64,000 nucleotides of DNA from Neobacillus mesonae. GTDB lineage: Bacteria; Bacillota; Bacilli; Paenibacillales; Paenibacillaceae. The notes below the pieces were generated by a model. That model saw only the letters and a list, made by a program, of their open reading frames with translations, did no database searches and was not told where the DNA came from. Position numbers and translations under genes: made by a program. The DNA is taken from assembly GCA_023715865.1 (NCBI GenBank), contig JAMBOW010000001.1, forward strand, positions 1,736,001 to 1,800,000. The letters are read 5' to 3'. Positions 36,426 through 44,931 of this stretch are shown piece after piece. How positions within the stretch are numbered: the stretch's first letter is position 1; every line of letters begins with the position of its first letter.

Positions 36426-36741
36426 TATACTCCACCTCCGACATTGTCAAGGCTTGCTTCGTGATCATTTTGACGAATCCCGGATCCGTTACAGCGAGTA
36501 CAACACGTTCCGGCTTACCCATGGCGCTGCCCAGCGTTTCTCGATCAAAACCGATGAGAAGAGGTACATTGTACGATTGGCACTTGTCACGAAATTTTTT
36601 AAGTGTATTAGCTGATGCATCAGCCGCAACAACAACTAGTTTCGCTTCGGAAGACCGGATCGCTTTTAGTACAATTTCATCACCAGACACCAATTTGCCT
36701 GCTCGCGTTGCAAGACCTATATAAGACAGCGCCTTATTCAT
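36418..36741 (-). CDS. ylxQ: YlxQ, L7Ae-family RNA-binding protein
   Basis: A 107-residue L7Ae/L30e/S12e-fold protein, which in this family binds kink-turn RNA. Seen: [18 protein letters not shown] near the N-terminus and [16 protein letters not shown] in the middle. It overlaps ylxR by 8 bp and infB by 8 bp, so it is tightly coupled in the nusA-infB operon. A weak GAG-rich ribosome site precedes the ATG. The specific RNA target is not known. Confidence 0.92.
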   Translation of the reverse strand: MNKALSYIGLATRAGKLVSGDEIVLKAIRSSEAKLVVVAADASANTLKKFRDKCQSYNVPLLIGFDRETLGSAMGKPERVVLAVTDPGFVKMITKQALTMSEVEYIE

Positions 36742-37042
36742 CTCCAGCTCTTTTCTGAGCTGCTAAAAACTCATCTTCCGCGCGGACAAAATCTTGTGCA
36801 AGCTGCTCATAGATTTCGGGCAGGACCTGTGACTTCAGCGCTCGATCCAGAGATCTATTCTTCTGGGCAAGGCGGAAGCATGCTTCCTTGCCGCAAAGAT
36901 AAGCACCTCGTCCTGATTTCTTACCCGAAAGATCGATAAGCACTTCATCTTCAGGGGTTTTGACTATCCTAATTAGCTGCTTCTTAGGCATCATTTCCTG
37001 ACATGCCACGCATTTGCGAAGCGGTACTTTACGTTGTTTCAT
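36734..37042 (-). CDS. ylxR: YlxR / RnpM (DUF448) RNA-binding protein
   Basis: Small basic protein (102 residues) with the DUF448 pattern: KVPLRKCVACQEMMPKKQLIRIV at the start split around the CxxC, and SGRGAYLCGKEACFRLA. In B. subtilis YlxR (RnpM) has been linked to control of RNase P; the same role is likely from family and position. The start ATG at 37042 follows GGGGGCC; the frame extends to 37057. It lies between nusA and ylxQ, overlapping the latter. Confidence 0.92.
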   Translation of the reverse strand: MKQRKVPLRKCVACQEMMPKKQLIRIVKTPEDEVLIDLSGKKSGRGAYLCGKEACFRLAQKNRSLDRALKSQVLPEIYEQLAQDFVRAEDEFLAAQKRAGDE

Positions 37043-37072
37043 TCTAAAGGCCCCCAATCACTTCAAAAGAAC

Positions 37073-38170
37073 TTAATCGACGGTGATGGAATCCTGATGC
37101 ATTTCATCAGCAGAATCTTTCTCTCTTCCAAATTCCTGCTCCGCCTGGCTTTCGCTCTTGATATCAATTTTCCAGCCGGTCAGCTTCGCCGCAAGGCGAG
37201 CATTTTGCCCTTTGATACCGATGGCAAGGGAGAGCTGATAATCTGGTACGATAACACGCGCCATCTTCTCATTCTCAAACACTTGCACTTCCAGCACTTT
37301 GGATGGGCTCAGCGCATTGGCTACATACTCCTCAACAGATTCAGAGTACTTCACAATATCGATCTTCTCACCGCGAAGCTCAGTCACAATTGTCTGTACA
37401 CGGGTTCCTCTAGGGCCCACGCATGATCCAACCGGATCCACTTCTGCATTACGGGAGTGAACAGCGATTTTGGAACGGAAGCCTGCTTCACGGGCTACAG
37501 AGCGAATTTCAACAACTCCGTCGAAGATTTCAGGAACTTCAAGCTCAAACAGGCGTTTAAGCAAACCTGGATGAGTACGAGATAGCAGAATTTGCGGTCC
37601 TTTTGTCGTGTTTTCAACCTTCGTAATATATGCCTTGATTCGGTCTCCGTGAACAAACTTCTCATTCGGCATAAGCTCAGTTAAAGGAAGAGCCGCTTCT
37701 ACCTTGCCAAGGTCGATGTAGATGCTGCGCAAATCTTGACGCTGTACGACACCTGTTACGATATCCTCTTCTTTGTCAACAAAAGCATTATAGATAAGAC
37801 CGCGTTCTGCTTCACGAATACGCTGTGTCACTACCTGTTTCGCCGTTTGAGCAGCAATGCGACCAAAGTCTCTAGGCGTTACTTCAATTTCTGCCACATC
37901 TTCCAGTTGGAAATGCGGGTTGATCTCGCGTGCCGCTGGCAAAGAAATTTCCGTGCGCGGATCAAGCACCTCTTCTACAACCATTTTACGTGCATACACA
38001 CGTATTACCCCGGTATTGCGGTTCATATCGACACGAACGTTTTGTGCGGTATTGAAATTACGCTTGTAGCTTGAAATAAGCGCAGCTTCAATCGCCTCGA
38101 ACAAAACGTCCTTGCTAATCCCCTTATCCCTTTCCAATTCATTCATTGCTTCAATAAAATCCATACTCAT
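37073..38170 (-). CDS. nusA: Transcription termination/antitermination factor NusA
   Basis: Binds RNA polymerase and promotes pausing and intrinsic termination. Seen: the N-terminal polymerase-binding domain (MDFIEAMNELERDKGIS), an S1 domain (about 135-200, GVVQRQDLRSIYIDLGKVEAALP), and two KH domains with VGSCVGPRGTRVQTIV and LAIGIKGQNARLAAKLTGW. There are no C-terminal acidic repeats, as usual in Firmicutes. The ATG at 38170 has AAAGGGGGA; the frame extends to 38278 without support. 365 residues. It follows rimP. Confidence 0.97.
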   Translation of the reverse strand: MSMDFIEAMNELERDKGISKDVLFEAIEAALISSYKRNFNTAQNVRVDMNRNTGVIRVYARKMVVEEVLDPRTEISLPAAREINPHFQLEDVAEIEVTPRDFGRIAAQTAKQVVTQRIREAERGLIYNAFVDKEEDIVTGVVQRQDLRSIYIDLGKVEAALPLTELMPNEKFVHGDRIKAYITKVENTTKGPQILLSRTHPGLLKRLFELEVPEIFDGVVEIRSVAREAGFRSKIAVHSRNAEVDPVGSCVGPRGTRVQTIVTELRGEKIDIVKYSESVEEYVANALSPSKVLEVQVFENEKMARVIVPDYQLSLAIGIKGQNARLAAKLTGWKIDIKSESQAEQEFGREKDSADEMHQDSITVD

Positions 38171-38297
38171 GAATGTAAATCCCCCTTTCAAACATGTCAT
38201 CCATAGCGTAAAACGGCGAAGTTCTCTTCTATAAGAAGAAGAGCACCTTGCCGTTACACGCGGGACGAATCTGATCATATAGTGTGTAATTTAACAC

Positions 38298-38756
38298 TTA
38301 TAAAACAATGGCCAAACGTGCACTCGCCACTTTCGAATAAGGAACGGCATGCTCTTTTTTCCCTGAGGCAATCACCAATTCTTCGTTTTCAAAAGATAAC
38401 AATTCGCCTTCAAATTCCTTCAGACCGCCTATCGGCTCGTATGTAGTGACGTATACGTTCTTTCCTACCGCCTTGGCCACGTCGGCAGACTTCTTCAGGG
38501 GGCGTTCAGCACCGGGTGAAGAAACTTCTAGAAAATATGCCTCAGAGATCGGATCCTTTTTATCAAGCTCTGCGCTTAAAAATTCACTGATCAATCCGCA
38601 ATCATCCAGATCGATGCCACCCTCTTTATCCACGTAAACACGCAGGAAATAGTTACTTCCTTCTTTCACGTATTCTACATCTACGAGCTCAAATTCATGC
38701 TCATCCAGAAAAGGTTTAATCATTTCTTCCACGGTAGTTTTAATCTTTGTGCTCAA
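38298..38756 (-). CDS. rimP: Ribosome maturation factor RimP
   Basis: Needed for 30S assembly. Seen: VEEMIKPFLDEHEFELVDVEYVKEG split by the family pattern, LRVYVDKEGGIDLDDC, and LEVSSPGAERPLKK. The frame opens at 38840, but the TTG at 38756 preceded by GGAGG gives 152 residues, the normal length, so I choose it. It is the first gene of the rimP-nusA-ylxR-ylxQ-infB-rbfA-nrnA-truB-ribF operon, with a promoter at 38880-38908 and a hairpin-rich leader. Confidence 0.94.
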   Translation of the reverse strand: MSTKIKTTVEEMIKPFLDEHEFELVDVEYVKEGSNYFLRVYVDKEGGIDLDDCGLISEFLSAELDKKDPISEAYFLEVSSPGAERPLKKSADVAKAVGKNVYVTTYEPIGGLKEFEGELLSFENEELVIASGKKEHAVPYSKVASARLAIVL

Positions 38757-38873
38757 ATAAGGTAACCTCCAAGTTAGGTTCAAGCTGGGAAACCAGCGAT
38801 TTAATGTGTATACCAAAGAGTAAAGAGTGGGTTTCCCCACTCTTTAAACAACGGTTTTATCCTCATGATTACC
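38757..38873 (-). promoter_or_regulatory. Structured leader of the rimP-nusA-infB operon
   Basis: Between the predicted transcription start and rimP there are three stems. The first is a perfect 10-bp stem AAAGAGTGGG/CCCACTCTTT closed by a GAAA loop (38822-38845) and followed by a T-rich stretch. The second is GCTGG/CCAGC (38783-38796). The third is AACCT/AGGTT (38764-38780), which would pair part of the rimP Shine-Dalgarno. The first may also end polC transcripts. A regulatory role is inferred from the layout and from known NusA-dependent autoregulation of this operon in E. coli. Confidence 0.5.
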
Positions 38874-38879
38874 ATAAAA

Positions 38880-38908
38880 ATTATAACATAGTCAGTCATT
38901 AGTGACAA
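38880..38908 (-). promoter_or_regulatory. Sigma-A promoter of the rimP operon
   Basis: TTGTCA (38908-38903), 17 bp, then a perfect TATAAT (38885-38880) with an extended TGn in front, on the minus strand between polC and rimP. Confidence 0.8.
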
Positions 38909-38954
38909 GTATAGTCACTTGACTTCCCTCAGAGGAGTCGTTCCACGTATCACA

Positions 38955-41900
38955 TCAGAACAAAGACAGCTGGTTGCTTTCAGGAAGCCCGCGGAAACAG
39001 CCCAGCTGGGTCAGCAGCTCAATGGCGGTTTTACTCGCTTTCGATTTTTGCTGGAAGTCTTCAATAGACAGAAACTCTCCATGCTCACGAGCCGCAGCAA
39101 TATTACGAGCTGCATTGTCTCCAATACCGGCAAGTGCTGAGAACGGAGGAATTAGAGAATCTCCGTCAACAGTAAAGCGGGTTGCATCTGAACGATACAA
39201 GTCAATCGTTTTGAAGCTGAAGCCCCGTGCTGTCATCTCCAGCGCCATTTCAAGCACAGACAGCATAGATTTCTCTTTCGTCGAGGCCTGGAAGCCAAGC
39301 TGCTCAATCTCTACAATTTTGCGGTAAATGGCTTCATAACCTTGGCAAGCCAGTTCAATATCAAAATCCTCTGCTCGAACTGAGAAATAGGTTGCGTAAT
39401 ATTCAATCGGATAATACAGCTTATAATACGCAGTACGAACGGCAGATATAACGTAAGCTGAAGCATGGGCTTTCGGGAACATGTATTGAATTTTCAAGCA
39501 GGAATCGATATACCACTGCGGAACCTTACAGTTCTTCATTTCGTCAATCCATTCCTGGCTGAGACCCTTACCTTTACGTACACTTTCTGTAATTTTAAAG
39601 GCAAGTGCAGCATCCATCCCGTGCTTATATATCAAGAACAACATGATATCATCCCGACAGCCGATCACGGTCTTAATATTACAGGTGCCATTCTTAATTA
39701 GCTCCTGCGCGTTCCCAAGCCATACACCCGTACCATGTGACAAGCCTGATATTTGCAGTAAGTCGGCAAAGGTGGTTGGCTGGGATTCCTGGAGCATCTG
39801 TCTAACAAACTTCGTACCCATCTCTGGTACACCGTAGGTTGCTACCGGAGTACGAATCTTCTCCGGACTGACTCCTAGTGCATCCGTTGAGTTAAACATG
39901 CTCATAACCTTTGGATCGTTCATTGGAATCGTAGTTGGATCAATGCCAGTCAAATCCTGAAGCATCCGCATCATCGTCGGATCATCGTGTCCCAGAATAT
40001 CAAGCTTGAGCAGGTTATCCTCGAACGCGTGATAGTCAAAGTGAGTCGTTTTCCATTCCGCACTTGTATCATCCGCAGGATACTGCACTGGCGTGACATC
40101 TTCAACTTCGATATATTCCGGTACAACGACAATTCCGCCGGGATGCTGTCCCGTGCTGCGCTTCACACCCGTACAGCCCGACGCAAGCCTGTTCAGCTCC
40201 GCGCCTCTCCAGGATTTGTGATGTGCTTCTTCATATTTCTTTGCAAATCCAAAAGCTGTTTTCTCTGCAACCGTACCGATCGTCCCTGCACGGAATACAC
40301 TTTTTTCACCAAACAATACTTTCGTATAATGGTGAGCCTTCGGCTGATATTCACCCGAAAAGTTAAGGTCAATATCCGGTACCTTGTCTCCCTTAAAGCC
40401 AAGGAATGTTTCGAACGGAATATCTTGGCCTTCACCTTTAAAAGGGTTGCCGCATTCAGGACAATCCTTCGCCGGCAGGTCAAATCCGCTCTTTACGCTT
40501 CCGTCAAGGAACCATTCGCTATGTCTGCAGTCCGGGTTTACGCATATATAATGCGGAGGCAATGGATTTACCTCAGATATGCCAAGAAATGTCGCTACCA
40601 CAGAGGATCCTACCGACCCCCGTGAACCTACAAGATACCCGTCCTGATTTGATTTTTTAACAAGCTTCTCCGAAATGAGATAGTTGGCAGAGAATCCAAA
40701 TTTGATAATCGGCTCCAGCTCTTTCTCCAGACGTTTGACAACAACATCAGGAACTTCCTCGCCGTAAATGGACTTGGCCGTATTGTAGCACGTGCTGCGG
40801 ATCTCTTCTTCCGCTCCTTCAAGAATTGGAGTAAAGAGCTCTTTAGGGAAGAGCTGTATCTCTTCAAAGCGGTCTGCCAGTTCACTCGTATTGGTTACGA
40901 CAACTTCATAGGCTTTTTCTTTACCAAGAAATTCGAATTCAGTTAACATTTCATCTGTTGTACGGAAATGCGCATCCGGCTTGCGAATATCCTTAAGCGG
41001 ACTAAATCCCGTAATCCCATGAATCGTAATGTCTCTGTATATTTTGTCTCTTGGTTCAAGGTAGTGCACGTTGCCGGTTGCCACGACCGGTTTGCCCAGC
41101 TTCTCTCCGATCTCGACAACCTTGCGGATTGCAATCTTGATCTCCTCAGGGGTTGCCACAAGACCTTTGTCCACCAGATGCATATACATTGTGATCGGCT
41201 GGATTTCCAGGATGTCATAAAATTGAGCGACTTCCTCTGCTTCTTCAACCGACTTATTTAGAACAGCTTCGAAAAATTCGCCTTTTTCGCAGCCCGACAT
41301 AATAAGCAGCCCGTCCCGATGTGCAACCAGCTTCGATTTAGGTATCGTCGCAACCCGCTTGAAGTGCTCTGTATGTGAAAGACTGACGAGTTTGTACAAA
41401 TTCTTCTTTCCTATACCATTAAGCGCATAAATTCCACTGTGAAATGGCCTTGAATTGGATAAATCTATGCCGACATAATCATTTAGCCGATCAAGCATGG
41501 TTATCCCTTTAATTTGTACAGCATCATTCAAAAGTCCGGTTAGGATCCCTGCTAGTGCAATCGTATCGTCAATCGCCCGGTGATGGTTCTCAAGAGAAAC
41601 CTTATATTTATCCGCAAGTGTATTAAGCCGGTGATTTTTCATTGACGGATGCAGCATTCTGGCAAGCTCCAGCGTATCGAGCACCGGATTCTCAAGTGTC
41701 TCCATACCGAGTGTTTTGAGATTAGCCTGGATAAAGCCCACGTCAAACCTTGCATTATGCGCAACTAATATACTGTCTCCAGCAAACTTTACGAAATCCT
41801 GCAGGACCGGCTCGAGCTCTGGAGCGTCTTTTACCATATCGTCATTGATGTTGGTCAGCTGCTGAATGTTATAAGGAATCCGTTCATGGGGATTCACAAA

Positions 41901-43271
41901 AGTAGCGAACCTGTCCACTTCTTTATCATCCTGCATTTTTACCGCAGCAATTTCAATGATCTTATTCTGCGTGACAGACAACCCCGTGGTCTCGATATCG
42001 AACACGATATAGGTTGCCGTCTTCAGCTCAAGCGGCTGCGGCTTCATGACAACCTCTACGGCGTCATTGACGATGTTCGCTTCCAGTCCATAGATCATTT
42101 TAACGCCATGCTTCTTGGCTGCTTTTGCGGCCTCCGGATAGACTTGAACGCCCCCGTGGTCGGTTACAGCAATAGCCTTGTGTCCCCATTTCGCTGCCAT
42201 TTTCACATAGCTGTCAATCGAGGTTACAGCATCCATGGTACTCATCTTCGTATGAAGATGGAATTCAACACGTTTCTCCTCGGCGTTATCTTTGCGTGTT
42301 GGTGGAGCTTGTACTTCTACGAGATCCGAAGGAATCATGGCAAGCTCCGGCACCTGCATAAACCGGTCATATTCAACCCGGCCTCGTACCTTCACCCATT
42401 TGCCGTTCGCTAGAAGATTCATAATCTTGACGTCTTCCTTGCTCTTTGCAAATACCTTCATCTGCATCGAATCTGTAAAATCGGTAATATAGAACATATA
42501 AAGCGTATTGCCGTTGCGAAGCTCTTTTTTGTCCAGACCGAATACGGTGCCTTGAAGTGTAATTTTCTTCTCTTCATCCTGTACTTCCTGAATAGGGACC
42601 GGAGGCTCTTTAATTTCGTAGCCCATTTGCAGCCTTACGTCGCCCTCTTCTTCAGGGTCAGGAGCCATTTCGGCATCAATCATGCTCATCATATTTTCTA
42701 TTACAACACGTTCTTCTTCCCGTTTCTTCTGCTCGAATTTTTCAAGCTCTTCACGGTTACTCTCCCCGACAAGCATCTTCACTTTAAGTGGGGTATTGAA
42801 ATAACGATCGTAATAAGTAGTGATGGCCTGATCAATCTGTTTCTTGCGCGCAAGCTCAAGAGCCATGCCGTCACTCATCGTCAAAGTAAGGAGACCGGAT
42901 TCCACTGCTTGAGTTGCCCGATTCATCCACCCGTTTACGGAAGGAATCTGCTGATGCACCCATTCTAAAAATAGGTTCCAATACTCTGTGACTATATCCG
43001 TTTCAGTAACAGCAGAACCATAATTAAAAGTAAAAGAGATTTTAGCAATATGACTCATTTTATCTCGAATATGCAAACAAAATGCTTTAAAGACAGGAGC
43101 GGGAACCAGCGTATCCTTAGCTATGGTAATATGCCATTCACGGTTTGTACGGCTGATCTCCACCTGATCGATATAGCCGTCAATGAAGTGCGGCTCAACA
43201 AGCCCTGCCGGCAGATCAACCTGTTTCATCAGCAGTTCAAACCGTTTTCTTTTATCATCCGTTCCGTTCAA
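38955..43271 (-). CDS. polC: DNA polymerase III alpha subunit, PolC type
   Basis: Replicative polymerase of low-GC Gram-positives. Domains in order: N-terminal domains, an OB fold (ITLQGTVFGLDKKELRNG region), a PHP domain (VEFHLHTKMSTMDAVTS) interrupted by a DEDD 3'-5' proofreading exonuclease (TYIVFDIETTGL), the polymerase core with DIDLNFSGEYQPKAH holding catalytic Asp, and the C-terminal helix-hairpin-helix region. 1438 residues, about the length of B. subtilis PolC (1437). The upstream ATG at 43286 has no ribosome site of its own, while the TTG at 43271 is preceded by GGGGAGAAGGA, so I choose TTG. It lies after proS, as in B. subtilis. Confidence 0.98.
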   Translation of the reverse strand: MNGTDDKRKRFELLMKQVDLPAGLVEPHFIDGYIDQVEISRTNREWHITIAKDTLVPAPVFKAFCLHIRDKMSHIAKISFTFNYGSAVTETDIVTEYWNLFLEWVHQQIPSVNGWMNRATQAVESGLLTLTMSDGMALELARKKQIDQAITTYYDRYFNTPLKVKMLVGESNREELEKFEQKKREEERVVIENMMSMIDAEMAPDPEEEGDVRLQMGYEIKEPPVPIQEVQDEEKKITLQGTVFGLDKKELRNGNTLYMFYITDFTDSMQMKVFAKSKEDVKIMNLLANGKWVKVRGRVEYDRFMQVPELAMIPSDLVEVQAPPTRKDNAEEKRVEFHLHTKMSTMDAVTSIDSYVKMAAKWGHKAIAVTDHGGVQVYPEAAKAAKKHGVKMIYGLEANIVNDAVEVVMKPQPLELKTATYIVFDIETTGLSVTQNKIIEIAAVKMQDDKEVDRFATFVNPHERIPYNIQQLTNINDDMVKDAPELEPVLQDFVKFAGDSILVAHNARFDVGFIQANLKTLGMETLENPVLDTLELARMLHPSMKNHRLNTLADKYKVSLENHHRAIDDTIALAGILTGLLNDAVQIKGITMLDRLNDYVGIDLSNSRPFHSGIYALNGIGKKNLYKLVSLSHTEHFKRVATIPKSKLVAHRDGLLIMSGCEKGEFFEAVLNKSVEEAEEVAQFYDILEIQPITMYMHLVDKGLVATPEEIKIAIRKVVEIGEKLGKPVVATGNVHYLEPRDKIYRDITIHGITGFSPLKDIRKPDAHFRTTDEMLTEFEFLGKEKAYEVVVTNTSELADRFEEIQLFPKELFTPILEGAEEEIRSTCYNTAKSIYGEEVPDVVVKRLEKELEPIIKFGFSANYLISEKLVKKSNQDGYLVGSRGSVGSSVVATFLGISEVNPLPPHYICVNPDCRHSEWFLDGSVKSGFDLPAKDCPECGNPFKGEGQDIPFETFLGFKGDKVPDIDLNFSGEYQPKAHHYTKVLFGEKSVFRAGTIGTVAEKTAFGFAKKYEEAHHKSWRGAELNRLASGCTGVKRSTGQHPGGIVVVPEYIEVEDVTPVQYPADDTSAEWKTTHFDYHAFEDNLLKLDILGHDDPTMMRMLQDLTGIDPTTIPMNDPKVMSMFNSTDALGVSPEKIRTPVATYGVPEMGTKFVRQMLQESQPTTFADLLQISGLSHGTGVWLGNAQELIKNGTCNIKTVIGCRDDIMLFLIYKHGMDAALAFKITESVRKGKGLSQEWIDEMKNCKVPQWYIDSCLKIQYMFPKAHASAYVISAVRTAYYKLYYPIEYYATYFSVRAEDFDIELACQGYEAIYRKIVEIEQLGFQASTKEKSMLSVLEMALEMTARGFSFKTIDLYRSDATRFTVDGDSLIPPFSALAGIGDNAARNIAAAREHGEFLSIEDFQQKSKASKTAIELLTQLGCFRGLPESNQLSLF

Positions 43272-43405
43272 TCCTTCTCCCCCCATTTCGAACCATTAGA
43301 ACATGAAAAGCTCCTGCACACAAAAATGGGAACCGATCCGCAAAAAGGCACCGTCTCATTTCGGACAGAAGCTTGTCATTCTTACCATCTATACTCAAAT
43401 AATAA

Positions 43406-44854
43406 TTAATATGCTCTAGCAAATACTACAGTATGTTCCGCTTTCTGTCCACACACCAGGCAGGTATGTTTTTCCTCAGCCGGTTCAAAAGGAATGTTAC
43501 GGCTTGTTGCTCCCGTCACTTCCTTCACTTTATCTTCACAAGTCTCGGAACCACACCAGCCAGCAAGCGAAAATCCGCGTTTTTCTTCCATCAGTTCCTT
43601 CATCTCTTCCAGTGTATCTACGGAGTAGAAGTTATCCTTCATGAAGTTCTGAGCACGCTCGAACATTTCATTTTGAACTTGTTCAAGCATGGCTTTAATT
43701 TCCTCTACCAGCTCAGCCTGCTGAACAACCTTCTTCTCACCAGAGATCCGGGATACTAGCACGCATACTCCATTCTCCATGTCGCGAGGACCGATTTCAA
43801 GACGAACAGGTACACCACGCATCTCGTATTCATTAAATTTCCAGCCTGGACGTACATCGCTGCGGTCATCCATTTTAACGCGAATGCCTGCTTTTTTCAG
43901 CTCAGCATACAGCTCATCTGCACGGCCAACAACTTGATCGCGTGTTTTTGGAGGTCCAATCGGAATCATAATCACTTGGGTAGGAGCTACTTTTGGCGGC
44001 AAAGCAAGTCCGCGGTCATCCCCGTGTACCATAATCATCGCTCCGATCAAACGAGTGCTTGTCCCCCAAGATGTCGTATGAGCATATTCAAGCGTGTTCT
44101 CACGGTTTAGATATTGAATTTCAAATGCCTTCGCAAAATTAGTGCCCATATAGTGGGAAGTACCCGCTTGTACCGCACGACCGTCTTTCATCATCGCTTC
44201 AATGGAGAACGTATCCACTGCACCGGCAAACTTCTCAGATTTTGTCTTTTGCCCCTTGATAACAGGAATCGCAAGGACGTTCTCAACAACTTCACGATAT
44301 ACTTCCAGCATCTGCATCGTTTCTTGGCGTGCTTCCTCTTCCGTCTCATGAGCCGTATGGCCTTCTTGCCACAAGAACTCACTTGTACGCAGGAAAGGCA
44401 TTGTCCGTTTCTCCCAGCGAACCACGTTGGCCCATTGGTTAATCATCACCGGCAGATCACGATAGGACTGAATCCATTTGGAGTACATATGACCAAAGAT
44501 GGTTTCAGAAGTAGGACGGATGGCCAGTCTCTCTTCAAGCTTCTCGCCGCCGGCTTCTGTTACCCATGGCAGCTCGGGATTAAAGCCCTCGACGTGCTCT
44601 TTTTCTTTTTGGAAAAAGCTTTCTGGAATAAACATTGGGAAGTAAGCATTACGGTGTCCCGTTTCTTTGAAACGCCGATCCATTTCTTCTTGAATATGCT
44701 CCCAAATCTCATACCCGTCCGGTTTGAATACAATACAGCCCCGAACAGGAGAATAGTCCATCAAATCCGCTTTCTTGATCGTATCGATATACCAGCGAGA
44801 GAAATCCTCTGACTGGGGTGTAATTTCTGTGACAAACTGTTTATCGTTCGACAT
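43406..44854 (-). CDS. proS: Prolyl-tRNA synthetase, archaeal/eukaryotic type
   Basis: Charges tRNA-Pro. Class II motifs are clear: IRPTSETIFGHMYSKWI (motif 2 region), TMPFLRTSEFLWQEGHTAH, TSWGTSTRLIGAMIM and HGDDRGLALPP. The protein is 482 residues, lacks the inserted editing domain of the bacterial type (about 565 residues) and has the extra C-terminal domain with zinc-ligand-like Cys (WCGSETCE and CLVCG) of the archaeal/eukaryotic form. It nevertheless sits in the rseP-proS-polC position used by bacterial proS in B. subtilis. The nearest ribosome-like site (GGGAGG) is about 15 bases from the ATG, unusually far. A terminator-like hairpin lies just upstream. Confidence 0.96.
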   Translation of the reverse strand: MSNDKQFVTEITPQSEDFSRWYIDTIKKADLMDYSPVRGCIVFKPDGYEIWEHIQEEMDRRFKETGHRNAYFPMFIPESFFQKEKEHVEGFNPELPWVTEAGGEKLEERLAIRPTSETIFGHMYSKWIQSYRDLPVMINQWANVVRWEKRTMPFLRTSEFLWQEGHTAHETEEEARQETMQMLEVYREVVENVLAIPVIKGQKTKSEKFAGAVDTFSIEAMMKDGRAVQAGTSHYMGTNFAKAFEIQYLNRENTLEYAHTTSWGTSTRLIGAMIMVHGDDRGLALPPKVAPTQVIMIPIGPPKTRDQVVGRADELYAELKKAGIRVKMDDRSDVRPGWKFNEYEMRGVPVRLEIGPRDMENGVCVLVSRISGEKKVVQQAELVEEIKAMLEQVQNEMFERAQNFMKDNFYSVDTLEEMKELMEEKRGFSLAGWCGSETCEDKVKEVTGATSRNIPFEPAEEKHTCLVCGQKAEHTVVFARAY

Positions 44855-44886
44855 ATGACTTGTTTCCGTCCTCCCGTAATTCTCCT

Positions 44887-44917
44887 CAAAAAAGCTCCTC
44901 GAGCGTGAGGAAGCTTT
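44887..44917 (-). terminator. Rho-independent terminator between rseP and proS
   Basis: Stem AAGCTTCCTC/GAGGAGCTT with one bulged base (44892-44900 with 44907-44916), followed by TTTTTTG on the minus strand. Only 32 bp separate it from the proS ATG, leaving no room for a promoter. Confidence 0.8.
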
Positions 44918-44931
44918 TGTTGAAGAACCTA

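Noticed and set aside
44855..44931. T-box leader for proS
   Set aside because: The gap is only 77 bp and contains a plain terminator; there is no room for a specifier stem and no T-box sequence is visible.
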